From positions 1-40,840 of IMG/VR virus record IMGVR_UViG_3300028829_007974: 40,840 nucleotides of DNA. One strand, given 5' to 3'. The notes beneath the pieces were generated by a model. It did no database searches and was not told where the DNA came from. It saw nothing but the letters and a program-made list of their open reading frames with translations. Position numbers and translations under genes: made by a program. Source of the DNA: a virus. Of this stretch, positions 22,943-31,956 are shown in pieces (the first letter of the stretch is position 1; each line of letters opens with the position of its first letter).

Positions 22943-24982
22943 ATGGATAATACCATCGAACTCCCGGCCATGCGCCGGGCGGCGGAGCTTGCGCCAAATT
23001 CAACGAATAAGGAAACCCGAACCATTGATGTTGTCTGGTCGACCGGGGCTCGGGTTCGGCGCTCACCGTTTTTTGGTGATGCCTATGATGAAGAGCTTAG
23101 CCTTGAACCCGAACATGTCAGGTTAGAGCGCCTTAATGGCGGTGCACCGTTTTTGAAGGTTCATGAAACCGGAGAATTAGGGGCCGTCATCGGCTCTGTC
23201 GTTCCTGAAACTGTTCGTATTGAGAACGGCAAAGGGATCGCCACCATCCGCATCTCGGAGCGCGATGATGTCGAGCCCATCTGGCGCGATATTCAAGCCG
23301 GTCATATCCGCGCCGTGTCCATTGGTTATCAGGTTCATCGCTACGAAGTCAGCAAGCCAGAAGGTGCGCGCGAAGTCTGGCGGGCTGTTGATTGGACCCC
23401 CTTTGAAATCTCCGCCGTGCCCGTCGGCGCTGATCCTGCCGCTGGATTTAGATCCGTTGAAGACCTCCACGATTGCGTCGTGCACCGAAGCGACATCACC
23501 CCCACCCATAAAAGGAATATGACTATGCCCGATGATACCCAGACCCGTACCGATGACGCGGTGACCGCGCCCGGCAAAACAACCGATGCAGCTGCACCGG
23601 AAACAACGGTGACGAAAAGCACTCCCTCGCCAAAAGAAGCGGTCGACAAAAAGCGTGACCTTACGCTTGATGCTTCTTCGGTGCAGGACACAGATGCCCT
23701 GATGTCACAGACACGCGATGTTGAACGCGAGCGGGTCTCGACCATTTTTGATCTGGCAAGCAAACTTGATCTGGAGCGCTCATTTGCTGAGGATCTTGTC
23801 AAACGGGGCATTACCCTTGATGAGTCCAGACGGTTGATCCTTGATCAAGTTGCCAGCAAGACCGAAGAGACGCGCACGTTCCCCCATGTCACCATGCCTC
23901 TTGGCGGGCAGGACGAAACTGTCACACGTCGTGATGGCGTTGCCAGTGCATTGCTCCATCGTTACAGCCCGACGCTGTTTCCCATGGAAGATGCCGCGCG
24001 CCAGTATCGTGGCATGACGCTGATGGAACTGGCCCGCGAAAGTCTGAGCAACACCGGCGTTAATACGCGCGGCCTTTCCCGCGATGAAGTCGCGACACGC
24101 GCCTTGAACTCAACGTCTGATTTTCCGGAAATTCTTGCAGCGGTCACCAATAAAACCCTGCGACAGGCTTACGAAACCTATCCACGAACCTTTTCGCTTT
24201 TCTGCCGCCAGGTATTGGCCACAGACTTTAAAGCCATGCACCGGGTACAACTGGGGGAAGCGCCTCAGCTTTTGAAGGTTGAGGAAAGTGGCGAATTCAA
24301 ACGAGGCAGCTTGGGCGAGGCCAAGGAAAGTTACCGCATTGAGACCTATGGCCGTGTGGTTGCCATCACCCGCCAAGTCTTGATCAACGACGATCTTGAT
24401 GCCTTCACCCGAATTCCAGCCATGTACGGCAATGCCATTGCCCAGCTTGAAAGCGATGTAGTCTGGGGCATTATCACGGCCAATCCGGCCATGGGTGATA
24501 ACAAAGCCCTGTTCCATGGCGATCATAAAAACCTGGCAGGGACAGGCACGGCATTATCTGTCGATGCCATCGGTGCGGCACGCGCAGCCATGGCAAAGCA
24601 GACCGGGCTTGATAAAAAGACCGTCCTCAACATCCGCCCTGCATTCCTGATCATTCCGGCATCGCTAGAGCTGAAAGCCGAGCAATTACTCGCCCAAAAC
24701 CTCGTGCCTGCGGATACGCAAAATGTTGTGCCCCAATCTATTCGCACCCTCTCGCCAATTTCTGAGCCGAGGCTTGACGCGCTTAGTGAGAAAACATGGT
24801 TCCTGGCGGCGAACCCAAACCAGATCGACACCATTGAGTATGCCTACCTTGAAGGCCAGCAAGGCGCTTATGTGGAGACCCGTAACGGCTTCGATGTGGA
24901 TGGCATGGAGATCAAGTGCCGTCTCGACTTTGGTGCCAAGGCGATTGATTGGCGCGGTCTTTATAAAAACCCGGGTGCGTAA
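22943..24982 (+). CDS. Prohead protease fused to major capsid protein
   Basis: One 679-residue frame holds two functions usually encoded separately. Residues about 20-175 form a U35/S78 prohead protease: H in APFLKVHETGELGAVIGSV and S in IRAVSIGYQVHRYE are the likely catalytic pair. A charged, low-complexity linker (about 190-290) probably acts as scaffold. Residues about 300-679 form an HK97-fold capsid subunit of the Mu-gpT-like type (EAKESYRIETYGRVVAITRQVLIND; IEYAYLEGQQGAYVETR). Self-cleavage would free mature capsid protein. An in-frame ATG at 23521, near the linker, could allow a shorter product. GAGGAT gives the ribosome site. Confidence 0.93.
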   Translation: MDNTIELPAMRRAAELAPNSTNKETRTIDVVWSTGARVRRSPFFGDAYDEELSLEPEHVRLERLNGGAPFLKVHETGELGAVIGSVVPETVRIENGKGIATIRISERDDVEPIWRDIQAGHIRAVSIGYQVHRYEVSKPEGAREVWRAVDWTPFEISAVPVGADPAAGFRSVEDLHDCVVHRSDITPTHKRNMTMPDDTQTRTDDAVTAPGKTTDAAAPETTVTKSTPSPKEAVDKKRDLTLDASSVQDTDALMSQTRDVERERVSTIFDLASKLDLERSFAEDLVKRGITLDESRRLILDQVASKTEETRTFPHVTMPLGGQDETVTRRDGVASALLHRYSPTLFPMEDAARQYRGMTLMELARESLSNTGVNTRGLSRDEVATRALNSTSDFPEILAAVTNKTLRQAYETYPRTFSLFCRQVLATDFKAMHRVQLGEAPQLLKVEESGEFKRGSLGEAKESYRIETYGRVVAITRQVLINDDLDAFTRIPAMYGNAIAQLESDVVWGIITANPAMGDNKALFHGDHKNLAGTGTALSVDAIGAARAAMAKQTGLDKKTVLNIRPAFLIIPASLELKAEQLLAQNLVPADTQNVVPQSIRTLSPISEPRLDALSEKTWFLAANPNQIDTIEYAYLEGQQGAYVETRNGFDVDGMEIKCRLDFGAKAIDWRGLYKNPGA

Positions 24983-24999
24983 GGTATTCGGGGCTTTCG

Positions 25000-25046
25000 C
25001 TCAGCTGATGTTTGGGGCTTCGCCCCAGGCCCCACCAAGGGCTGAG
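25000..25046 (+). promoter_or_regulatory. Hairpin between capsid and decoration genes
   Basis: An outer stem CTCAGC (25000-25005) with GCTGAG (25041-25046) encloses a tight hairpin, GGGGC (25014-25018), loop TTC, GCCCC (25022-25026). No T run follows at once. It lies between the highly expressed capsid gene and the next gene and could stabilise mRNA ends or cause partial termination. Confidence 0.5.
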
Positions 25047-25084
25047 TCCTCGGAACTCATGATATTTTTGATTGGAGAAACGAT

Positions 25085-25420
25085 ATGAAGAATTTTGTTC
25101 AGCCTGGGAACACGGTCACTTTGACTGTGCCCTACGATGTTGTGTCCGGGAACGGATTTTTGCTTGGCGCTGTCTTTGGTGTTGCTGCCGGTGACGCCTT
25201 GGGCGGTGCAAATGTGGAAGCCAATCTGGTTGGCGTCTTTGACCTCACGAAAGCCGCCTCCCAGGCATGGGTCGTTGGCGACAAGGTCTATTGGGATGAT
25301 ACCAACAAGGTTGCGACCAAGACGGCCACGGCGAACACTTTGATCGGTGTTGCCATTGTTGCGGTCGGCGGTGGAGCGACGGAGACCATTGGTCGTGTCC
25401 GACTGAATGGCAGCTTCTAA
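25085..25420 (+). CDS. Capsid decoration (cement) protein, DUF2190 family
   Basis: This 111-residue, beta-rich protein fits DUF2190: a start of the form NFVQPGNTVTLTVPYDVVSG, GVFDLTKAASQAWVVGDKVYWDD, and an end VGGGATETIGRVRLNG. DUF2190 proteins follow the capsid gene and are thought to decorate and stabilise the head. GGAGAAACGAT gives the ribosome site. The next gene overlaps by one base. Confidence 0.9.
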   Translation: MKNFVQPGNTVTLTVPYDVVSGNGFLLGAVFGVAAGDALGGANVEANLVGVFDLTKAASQAWVVGDKVYWDDTNKVATKTATANTLIGVAIVAVGGGATETIGRVRLNGSF

Positions 25421-25731
25421 TGTCCGCTTTCGGCGCGGCGCTTGATACTCTGTTTGCAGACTCCAATCTTGGGCGTGATGCTGTTTATCATGCCCAGGGC
25501 TCAAGCCCTGTGACCATTCGGGTTATGGCACGTCGCGCCGATCAGGTTTTGGACTTTGGCGATACCCGTGTTCATACCGGCAACATCATGTTTGATGTTC
25601 GGGTTTCTGAGGTTCCAGATCCCGGTCCCGGTGATGTACTGGAAATCAATGGTGAGAGTTTCTCCATTCAGGGCGAGCCGGTACGTGACCAGGAACGATT
25701 GGTTTGGACGCTGGATGTAAGACCAGCATGA
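25420..25731 (+). CDS. Head-tail connector / joining protein
   Basis: This 103-residue protein starts in the stop of the decoration gene (TAATG). It is beta-rich (SPVTIRVMARRADQVLDFG; NIMFDVRVSEVPDPGPGDVLEINGESFSI), as are gpFII-like and other head-tail connectors at this place in siphovirus operons. The position between decoration protein and DUF6441 supports the role. The next gene overlaps by ATGA. Confidence 0.75.
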   Translation: MSAFGAALDTLFADSNLGRDAVYHAQGSSPVTIRVMARRADQVLDFGDTRVHTGNIMFDVRVSEVPDPGPGDVLEINGESFSIQGEPVRDQERLVWTLDVRPA

Positions 25732-26375
25732 AACTTGGTGCTGCCATTGTTGGCTCCCTCATGGCTGATATACAGGCTGAAGCAAAACGCATTGAACGTG
25801 GTGTCGCGGCTGGCGTCAAAGAGGCTGGTGCTGGCCTAAAGGGCGATCTTCGTAAACAGGTGGTTGCTGCCGGTTTAGGGCCGAGGTTGGCTAGAACCTG
25901 GCGGAGCCGCGCGTATCCCAATAAGGGGTATGACGCAGCAACACTGGTTTGGTCCAAAGCCCCGCAGATCATTCGCACCTTTGATGAAGGGGCGGTGATC
26001 CGAAGCAACTCTGGTCTCTGGCTGGCGATCCCGACACCAGCAGCTCCGAAACGAGGCGTTGGTGGCAAGAGGATCAATCCAAGAAATTTTCCGGAGCATA
26101 GGTTTGGGCCTCTGCGGTTTGTTTATCGGCGTGGCCGTCCGTCACTTCTGGTGGTGGATGGCGTTCGTATCAATAAATCAGGGCGGGTGGGTCGTCGTGC
26201 CAAGGGTGGCGCGTTCACCAAAACCGGTCGCATGAAGCAGGGTATCACCACGGTGGTCATGTTCATCATGGTGCCTCAGGTTCGGCTAAAGAAACGTCTG
26301 GATGTGGTGCGAGAAGCCAAACGTTGGGAAAGACGGGTTCCGGAACTGATCAGCAAACAAATGCGATTGGATTAG
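25728..26375 (+). CDS. DUF6441-like head-tail / neck protein
   Basis: This 215-residue basic protein starts at the ATG in the stop before it (ATGA, 25728). It begins with an amphipathic helix (ADIQAEAKRIERGVAAGVKEAG), then LARTWRSRAYPNKGYDAATLVWSKAP and an Arg-rich C-terminal half. The pattern fits the DUF6441 family, which lies between head-completion and tail-terminator genes. It could be the equivalent of the HK97 gp10-like neck protein. Confidence 0.8.
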   Translation: MKLGAAIVGSLMADIQAEAKRIERGVAAGVKEAGAGLKGDLRKQVVAAGLGPRLARTWRSRAYPNKGYDAATLVWSKAPQIIRTFDEGAVIRSNSGLWLAIPTPAAPKRGVGGKRINPRNFPEHRFGPLRFVYRRGRPSLLVVDGVRINKSGRVGRRAKGGAFTKTGRMKQGITTVVMFIMVPQVRLKKRLDVVREAKRWERRVPELISKQMRLD

Positions 26376-26378
26376 ACA

Positions 26379-26816
26379 TTGCCAAGCAGCAAATCAGAAC
26401 AGGTTCTTGAAGCCATCAAGGAGCTTCTGCTAACCGTGCCGGGTTCCAAGACCGAGCGCAACACAGCTGCCCCTGAGAAAATACCAACTGGCGGCCTGAT
26501 CGTACTGCGTGACGGAGATCCGGGCGAACCGGAAACCGCTCTTGGTGGGTTTAGCGGTGTTTACTACAGCCACAATGTAGAGATCGAACTTTACATCGAA
26601 GATGGCGACGCCACGGTTCGTGATGCTGCCTTCGATACCTTAGTGCGATTCATTGGCACCGTTCTGGAAACCGACCTCACCCTCGGCGGTCTTGCCTTCG
26701 GCATGTCCTATGCCCGACCTGAGATCGATACCGAAGCTGTGGCCGGAGCCCCGGCCATCAAAACCGGTACGATCATCGTGACCGTCGAATACGAAACTAC
26801 CAGCCCACTCGGCTGA
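26379..26816 (+). CDS. Tail terminator-like minor tail protein
   Basis: This 145-residue protein starts at TTG (26379), three bases after the stop before it. It has a helical start (SEQVLEAIKELLLTVPG) and a beta-rich body (GVYYSHNVEIELYIEDGD; GTIIVTVEYETT), like gpU-type tail terminator proteins, which cap the tail tube and join the head. The place directly before the tube gene supports this. No strong ribosome site precedes the TTG, so coupling is likely. Confidence 0.75.
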   Translation: MPSSKSEQVLEAIKELLLTVPGSKTERNTAAPEKIPTGGLIVLRDGDPGEPETALGGFSGVYYSHNVEIELYIEDGDATVRDAAFDTLVRFIGTVLETDLTLGGLAFGMSYARPEIDTEAVAGAPAIKTGTIIVTVEYETTSPLG

Positions 26817-26843
26817 TCATAATCCGAAAACAGGAGACGTTCT

Positions 26844-27794
26844 ATGTCGCGAGCCTACGGTTCGAGCGCAACACTGCTGCTCAAACGAGAAACCACCTAT
26901 GGCACATCGCCGTCTGGCGACTATATCCGGATGCCATTCAACAGCGTCTCTCTGGGTTCCGAACAGGGCCTGATTGACGATCCGGTATTGGGTCAGGGGC
27001 GTGATCCTCTGGCTCCCTTGCAGGACGTCATCAATGACGAGGGCGATATCACGGTTCCCATGGATCCGCGTTATTTAGGCATCTGGCTCACCGGCTTGTT
27101 TGGTGATCCCGCCAGCACCGATAATCTGGACGGCACCTTTGATCATGTGTTCGTTTCGGGCATGGATCTACTGCCCAGCTATTCCCTCGAAGTCGGCATG
27201 GCTCAAGTGCCCGCTTTTTTCATGCATACAGGCGTGGTTCTGGGTTCTATCGCTTTGGACTTTCAACGCTCCGGTGCGGCGGCGGCGACCATTAATGCCA
27301 TCGCCCAGGGAGAGGCCCGTAACGGTACATCTCAGGGCGGCACACCAAGCACACTTGCTTTCAACCGGATCAGTCAATTCCAAGGGTCTATCAAACAAGC
27401 AGGTGCGGCGGTTGCAAACCTCACATCCGGGTCACTGACCTATTCCAACAACCTGGAAAAAATCGAGACCATCCGCTCTGACGGATTAATTGATGGGGCC
27501 GATCCTACGGTGGCATCCCTGTCTGGCCGCATCGATGTGCGGTTTGCCGATACCACCTTGATCGACGCGGCCTCCAGTGGAACACCCGTGGATTTGGAAT
27601 TTGGTTACACCGTCGGCAATTCCAGCGTCATGTTCACTGCCCATGAAGTCTATCTGCCTAAACCGAAACTGGCCGTGGAAGGCCCGGGCGGCATTCAAGC
27701 GAGCTTTGATTTTCAAGGAGCTAAAAATGAGGCGGCTGGCCGCATGCTGACGGTGACGTTGGTCAACGATCTGGATGGAACCGAATACTTATGA
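26844..27794 (+). CDS. Phage tail tube protein
   Basis: This 316-residue protein fits siphovirus tube proteins: LLLKRETTYGTSPSGDYIRMPF at the start, DEGDITVPMDPRYLGIWLTGLFGDP, and LTSGSLTYSNNLEKIETIRSDG. Tube proteins stack as hexamers around the tape measure. GGAG precedes the ATG. Its stop overlaps the chaperone start (ATGA). It should be one of the most strongly made tail proteins. Confidence 0.92.
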   Translation: MSRAYGSSATLLLKRETTYGTSPSGDYIRMPFNSVSLGSEQGLIDDPVLGQGRDPLAPLQDVINDEGDITVPMDPRYLGIWLTGLFGDPASTDNLDGTFDHVFVSGMDLLPSYSLEVGMAQVPAFFMHTGVVLGSIALDFQRSGAAAATINAIAQGEARNGTSQGGTPSTLAFNRISQFQGSIKQAGAAVANLTSGSLTYSNNLEKIETIRSDGLIDGADPTVASLSGRIDVRFADTTLIDAASSGTPVDLEFGYTVGNSSVMFTAHEVYLPKPKLAVEGPGGIQASFDFQGAKNEAAGRMLTVTLVNDLDGTEYL

Positions 27795-28294
27795 TCTCCT
27801 TAAAACAACCCAACGAACCATTTGACATTGATCTTCCCTACGGCATCACCGTCACGGTTAATCCTTTAACCACGACGGCAATGGCAGCGGCGCAGGCCGG
27901 TGCCCGGCGGCGTGTTGAAGCCGTGGAAGCGCAGGTGCGAGATCGTAAAGACTCAGGTCTGTCATTGGACGGACTTCCTGATCTCAGCATTGAAGAGGAA
28001 CGGGACGGCTTCCTGCAATGTCAGGTCGTTTATGAATTAGCGACGCGCCAAATTACCGCATGGATGGGCATCGAGGATGACCCGCCGGTCACACAAGACA
28101 ATATCATCGCGGTGATGGATCTCTATCCGGTCGGAGAGCAGTTCCTGCAAAAGCTGACCTTGCAGCAGATGTTGCTCAATGCCGCAAAAAACGCATCAGG
28201 GCTCTCTGCCTCTGGCACTTCAAGCCAGGTGGAGGGCCCGGATATTGCCAAGGGTGCGAAGATGAAGACGCCGCTTGTTCAACAAAAAAACTAA
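27791..28294 (+). CDS. Tail assembly chaperone, G-type
   Basis: This 167-residue protein lies between the tube and tape-measure genes, the fixed place of the lambda G protein. It starts in the stop of the tube gene (ATGA). It has a beta-rich N-terminal part (FDIDLPYGITVTVNPLTT) and a helical rest (EQFLQKLTLQQMLLNAAKN). Its final codons cover the heptamer A AAA AAC at 28285-28291, right before TAA, where a fraction of ribosomes should slip -1 to make the longer GT-type product. It is made in excess over GT and coats the tape measure during assembly. Confidence 0.88.
   Translation: MISLKQPNEPFDIDLPYGITVTVNPLTTTAMAAAQAGARRRVEAVEAQVRDRKDSGLSLDGLPDLSIEEERDGFLQCQVVYELATRQITAWMGIEDDPPVTQDNIIAVMDLYPVGEQFLQKLTLQQMLLNAAKNASGLSASGTSSQVEGPDIAKGAKMKTPLVQQKN
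28285..28291 (+). promoter_or_regulatory. -1 ribosomal frameshift slippery site
   Basis: In the chaperone frame the bases read caA AAA AAC taa, so the heptamer A AAA AAC fits the X XXY YYZ rule exactly and is directly followed by the zero-frame stop. The -1 frame is open from 28291 to the stop at 28546-28548. Programmed frameshifting here is the rule in long-tailed phages. I saw no strong downstream stem. Confidence 0.88.
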
Positions 28295-28548
28295 ATCCGG
28301 GCGACCGCCAGTGTCCCTACCAGGAACATGCTCTGCAATCGGCAGAAGAACACCAGGCCTGGGACGTGCTCAGCGCCTGCCTCGGGCAACTACGATTCAC
28401 ACCATCTGGCCATGTGGCGGGCATCGATATGAATGCAGCCCTTAAAATTGCTGAGGCTCGAGGTTTCGAGCTGGGCGTTATGTCCGAGCTTCTGAGTGCA
28501 GCAGAGAATGGCCTGATTGAAGCAATGAACCAGAAAGAAGCAGATTAA
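28291..28548 (+). CDS. Tail assembly chaperone, T extension made by -1 frameshift
   Basis: These 85 codons have no good start of their own and are read after a -1 slip at 28285-28291, giving a GT-type fusion of about 252 residues. The extension (QEHALQSAEEHQAWDVLSAC; NAALKIAEARGFELGVMSEL) is helical, like lambda T domains that bridge the chaperone to the tube protein. A GTG at 28366 lies in this frame and could be mistaken for a start. The stop overlaps the tape-measure ATG (TAATG). Confidence 0.85.
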   Translation, partial: LNPGDRQCPYQEHALQSAEEHQAWDVLSACLGQLRFTPSGHVAGIDMNAALKIAEARGFELGVMSELLSAAENGLIEAMNQKEAD

Positions 28549-31466
28549 TGGCAAAAGCCAAACATACCTATGCAATCCGTCTCAGCGTTGACGGCGGCGG
28601 CAAGGTCAAGGCTGAGCTCTTGGATGTGGGTCGCGCTGGTGATAGGTCCCTCAAGAAAATTGAGAAGGCTGGTGGCAAAGCATCTCTCGGCCTTACTAAG
28701 CTATCTGACCGGGCTCAAGCCTTGGGTCGCAATATGAAGTTCCTCTACGGCGCAATTGCCGCCGCCGGGGCCATTCGTGGCTTGCAGGAAATGGTGAAAC
28801 TCTATGCCGACTTTGAAGCTGGCCTTATCGGTGTAGGAAAAACAGCAAACCTGTCCAAAACGGAACTGGCCTCACTGGGCCAGGACATCGACGCCCTTTC
28901 CAAACGCATCCCGGTGGCGACCGATGAACTACTGGCCATTGCCCAAAGTGCTGGGCAGCTGGGCGTGAAGGGATCTGCCAATATTCTCAGGTTTACCGAG
29001 ACCGTGGCCAAGCTTGGCACGGCAACGGATTTATCAGGTAATGATGCGGCCATGGCTCTGGCGCGCATTCTGAATGTTACCGGTGAGACCATGGATACCG
29101 TGGATGTACTGGGATCGGTGATCGTGGCTCTCGGCAATAATTTTGCCGCCACGGAAAGTCAGATTACAGAAATGACCACCGAGATCGCCCGAGCCACCGC
29201 CGTCTTCGGCGTAAGCTCTGCCCAGGCCTCAGCATTGGCAGCGGCATTGGCATCCGTCGGTGTTAAATCAGAAGTGGCAGGCACGTCGGTTGGGCGGGTT
29301 ATGCATATGATGGATGCCGCTGTGCGTAGTGGCGGTAAACATCTGGATATTCTCTCAAAGATCACCGGCCAAACCGGTGCACAAATTAAAACCTTGTTTG
29401 CTCAAGACTCTACGGCGGCCTTCGTGTTGTTCATCGAAGGGCTGAAACGGATCAGCGATGCTGGTGGATCAGCGGCGGAAGCCATGGCTGCATTAGGGCT
29501 GTCTGACCAACGTTTGTTAAAAACACTGCCCGTGTTGGCAAACCGTGCCGATCTATTGGCCACAGCGCTTAATCTTGCCAGCCGTGAGACCGAAAACGCC
29601 ACGGCCTTGAACGAGGAAGCGGTAAAGGCGTTTGAGAGCCTGAACAGCCAGACGGAGCTGATGTGGAACAACATCAAATCATTGGCGCGTTCTATCGGTG
29701 AAGATCTGGCCCCCGGTGTGACCACAGCGGTCAAGGAGCTGGGCAGTCTGGCCAATCAGGCCGGCGTCGCCTATGAGCAATTAAAACTGCTGGCCCAGGG
29801 CGATTTCAACCTCGACGGTCTCAGTCTTGGCAGCACCCGTTCCATTGTCGCAGAACGCCGCGCCGAGCTTCAGGAAATTGCCCGCGAATTAAACGAACTG
29901 GGCGACGTCGGGTTTATGGACGATCCCCTTGGCTGGGGCCGCAAGGTGGCATTGGAACGTCAGCTCAAGGAAAAGACGGCCATTTATCAGCAATGGTCGA
30001 CAAAGCTTGCCTGGATGCAAAGAGATATGGGTGGCAAGCCCGATCCAGAAACCAGTACACCCATACCTGAAGGCACTGTGGAGATTGATATCAAGGCGGC
30101 TCAAGTCAGAACAGATCGCATCACCAAGCTTGAAAAAGACCTGCAGCGGCAATTGTTCACTCTGACCCATCAGGGGGCGGACCGCATTCGGGCAGAATAT
30201 GAACAACTGGCAAAAGACGTTGAGGCCTTGCTGGCCCCGGATGGAAGCAACCGCCCTCAGGTTGATGCCTTGATGGATCAAGCAGCCTCTGTACGGGACG
30301 CCAAGTTGGCAAGGCTGGCAGCCAAGGCACAGGAAGCGGCGGATCGCATTGCTGAGGCAAATCGTAAGGTTGTTGATGGATTGCGCGCCGAGCATGATGC
30401 TCTGGCCATGACAGACAAGCAGCGTTATGTCTCTCAGGCTTTGCGGCGATTGTCGGCAGAGGCAACGGACGTTGAACAGCAACAGGTGCGGGAACTGGCC
30501 GGTACCTTGTTTGATGAGCAACAAGCCATTGAAGCCCGCAATAAGGCGGAAGAAGAATCTGCGAAGTTAAAAGAAAAGGGCCGCGCTCTTACGGAAAGTC
30601 TGCGGACGGCACAGGAAGTGTACAAGGCCGAGATTGCTGATCTCAATCGCCTGCTTGATGAAAGAGCGATTTCTCAGGAGACTTTTGCCCGTGCGTCCGA
30701 GGAAGCCTATGGCCGCATGCTCAGCGCCAGTCGGGAATGGTCGGACGGTGTCACGCGGGCATTGCGTGATTATGCTGATGAGGCTGGCAACGCCGCCAAG
30801 CAGTTTGAGCAGGTCACCACCCGGTCATTGAACGCTGGGGAAGATGCCTTTGTTCAATGGGCCAAGACCGGAAAGTTCAATGCTGCTGATTTGTTCAACA
30901 CCATTGCTGAAGAGGCGATGCGTGCGGCGATTCGCATGTCGGTGATCAAGCCCTTTAGTGGTTTTTTGGAAAACGTGTTCAGCACAATTGGAGCCAATCT
31001 GTTTAGCGGCGGATCATCCGCGCCGGTGGGAGACTTCCCCGCAGCCGGTCCGGTGATGGTTGCCCATACGGGTGGCGTCATTGGCATGGACACCCTTGCA
31101 AGCCGTTCCGTTGATCCGGTGGTGTTTGCTTCTGCGCCGCGCTTTCATGGCGGTGGTGTGGTCGGCGGCGAGGTCCCCATCATTGCCAAGCGTGGTGAGA
31201 CCGTATTTACGGCGGGCCAGATGCGGATGCTGGGATCTGAATTAGGACAAAAGCCGGAAGTTAAAGTTGTCGTCAACATCGATAACCGGGCTCCTGGTAC
31301 GGAGGCTACGGTTCAATCTCGCCGTGATGCCAGCGGCAACCTTGGCCTGGATATCGTTGTTGAAAAGGTCGAGGGAAAACTGGCACGCAATATCGGGCGT
31401 GGTGAAGGCTTGGCCCCGACACTTGAGCGACGCTATGGACTTAACCCGGCGGCAGGGAGTTACTGA
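28548..31466 (+). CDS. Tail tape measure protein
   Basis: This 972-residue protein sets tail length; at about 1.5 angstroms per residue, a tail near 145 nm is expected. The N-terminal third has the TP901-type core (FEAGLIGVGKTANLSKTELA; LAIAQSAGQLGVKGSANILR; MMDAAVRSGGKHLDILSKI). The middle is long coiled coil (about 430-780). The C-terminus has the lambda-like part (HTGGVIGMDTLASRSVDP, FHGGGVVGGEVPIIAKRGETVF). Its start overlaps the chaperone-extension stop, and its stop overlaps the next start (TGATG). Confidence 0.95.
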   Translation: MAKAKHTYAIRLSVDGGGKVKAELLDVGRAGDRSLKKIEKAGGKASLGLTKLSDRAQALGRNMKFLYGAIAAAGAIRGLQEMVKLYADFEAGLIGVGKTANLSKTELASLGQDIDALSKRIPVATDELLAIAQSAGQLGVKGSANILRFTETVAKLGTATDLSGNDAAMALARILNVTGETMDTVDVLGSVIVALGNNFAATESQITEMTTEIARATAVFGVSSAQASALAAALASVGVKSEVAGTSVGRVMHMMDAAVRSGGKHLDILSKITGQTGAQIKTLFAQDSTAAFVLFIEGLKRISDAGGSAAEAMAALGLSDQRLLKTLPVLANRADLLATALNLASRETENATALNEEAVKAFESLNSQTELMWNNIKSLARSIGEDLAPGVTTAVKELGSLANQAGVAYEQLKLLAQGDFNLDGLSLGSTRSIVAERRAELQEIARELNELGDVGFMDDPLGWGRKVALERQLKEKTAIYQQWSTKLAWMQRDMGGKPDPETSTPIPEGTVEIDIKAAQVRTDRITKLEKDLQRQLFTLTHQGADRIRAEYEQLAKDVEALLAPDGSNRPQVDALMDQAASVRDAKLARLAAKAQEAADRIAEANRKVVDGLRAEHDALAMTDKQRYVSQALRRLSAEATDVEQQQVRELAGTLFDEQQAIEARNKAEEESAKLKEKGRALTESLRTAQEVYKAEIADLNRLLDERAISQETFARASEEAYGRMLSASREWSDGVTRALRDYADEAGNAAKQFEQVTTRSLNAGEDAFVQWAKTGKFNAADLFNTIAEEAMRAAIRMSVIKPFSGFLENVFSTIGANLFSGGSSAPVGDFPAAGPVMVAHTGGVIGMDTLASRSVDPVVFASAPRFHGGGVVGGEVPIIAKRGETVFTAGQMRMLGSELGQKPEVKVVVNIDNRAPGTEATVQSRRDASGNLGLDIVVEKVEGKLARNIGRGEGLAPTLERRYGLNPAAGSY

Positions 31467-31945
31467 TGCCAATTACCTGGCCAACAACTCTGCCATTGCC
31501 CAGTATTCAAGGCTACGGCGTCCAACAAGGCGAAGCAATTCTGCGTACTGAGATGGAGGCTGGTCCTGCCCGGCAACGCCGTCGATACACCCAGGTGCCG
31601 AGCCAGATTGCCGTGCGCTGGACCTTCCGCCGCGACCAGTTCGCGTTGTTCGAGTCCTGGTATCGCTGGCACGCCAAGGAAGGCGGCGAATGGTTCGAGA
31701 TCGAACTTCTGGGCGGTATTGGAATGTCTGTCCACGAGGCCAGATTCACCAAACCCTTCGATGCCAAACCACGATCCGGAGTTTTATGGGAAGTCACCTC
31801 TGAATTGGAAATCCGTGAGCGTCCCGTTTTGACAGAGGACGCCCTGGCCATCGCGCTCGACAGCGACCTTTCCGCTTTATTCGCCAGCGTTGATCGGTTG
31901 CACGGGCTGGTGAACGTCTCACTCTTCAGCCCTTATTCTTGGTAG
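31466..31945 (+). CDS. Minor (distal) tail protein
   Basis: This 159-residue protein starts in the tape-measure stop (TGATG). It has the form of small distal-tail proteins: MPITWPTTLPLPSIQGYG, then IAVRWTFRRDQFALFESWYRW, GEWFEIEL and WEVTSELEIRERP. Similar proteins follow the tape measure in many siphoviruses of Proteobacteria and start the tail tip. In related phages the DUF1833 and NlpC/P60 genes come next; here the fibre/radical SAM block stands between. Confidence 0.78.
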   Translation: MPITWPTTLPLPSIQGYGVQQGEAILRTEMEAGPARQRRRYTQVPSQIAVRWTFRRDQFALFESWYRWHAKEGGEWFEIELLGGIGMSVHEARFTKPFDAKPRSGVLWEVTSELEIRERPVLTEDALAIALDSDLSALFASVDRLHGLVNVSLFSPYSW

Positions 31946-31956
31946 GAGAACTCCAA

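Noticed and set aside
28366-28548. Independent short gene starting at GTG 28366
   Set aside because: The frame is open back to the slippery site at 28285-28291, has no ribosome site, and fits the known GT frameshift arrangement.
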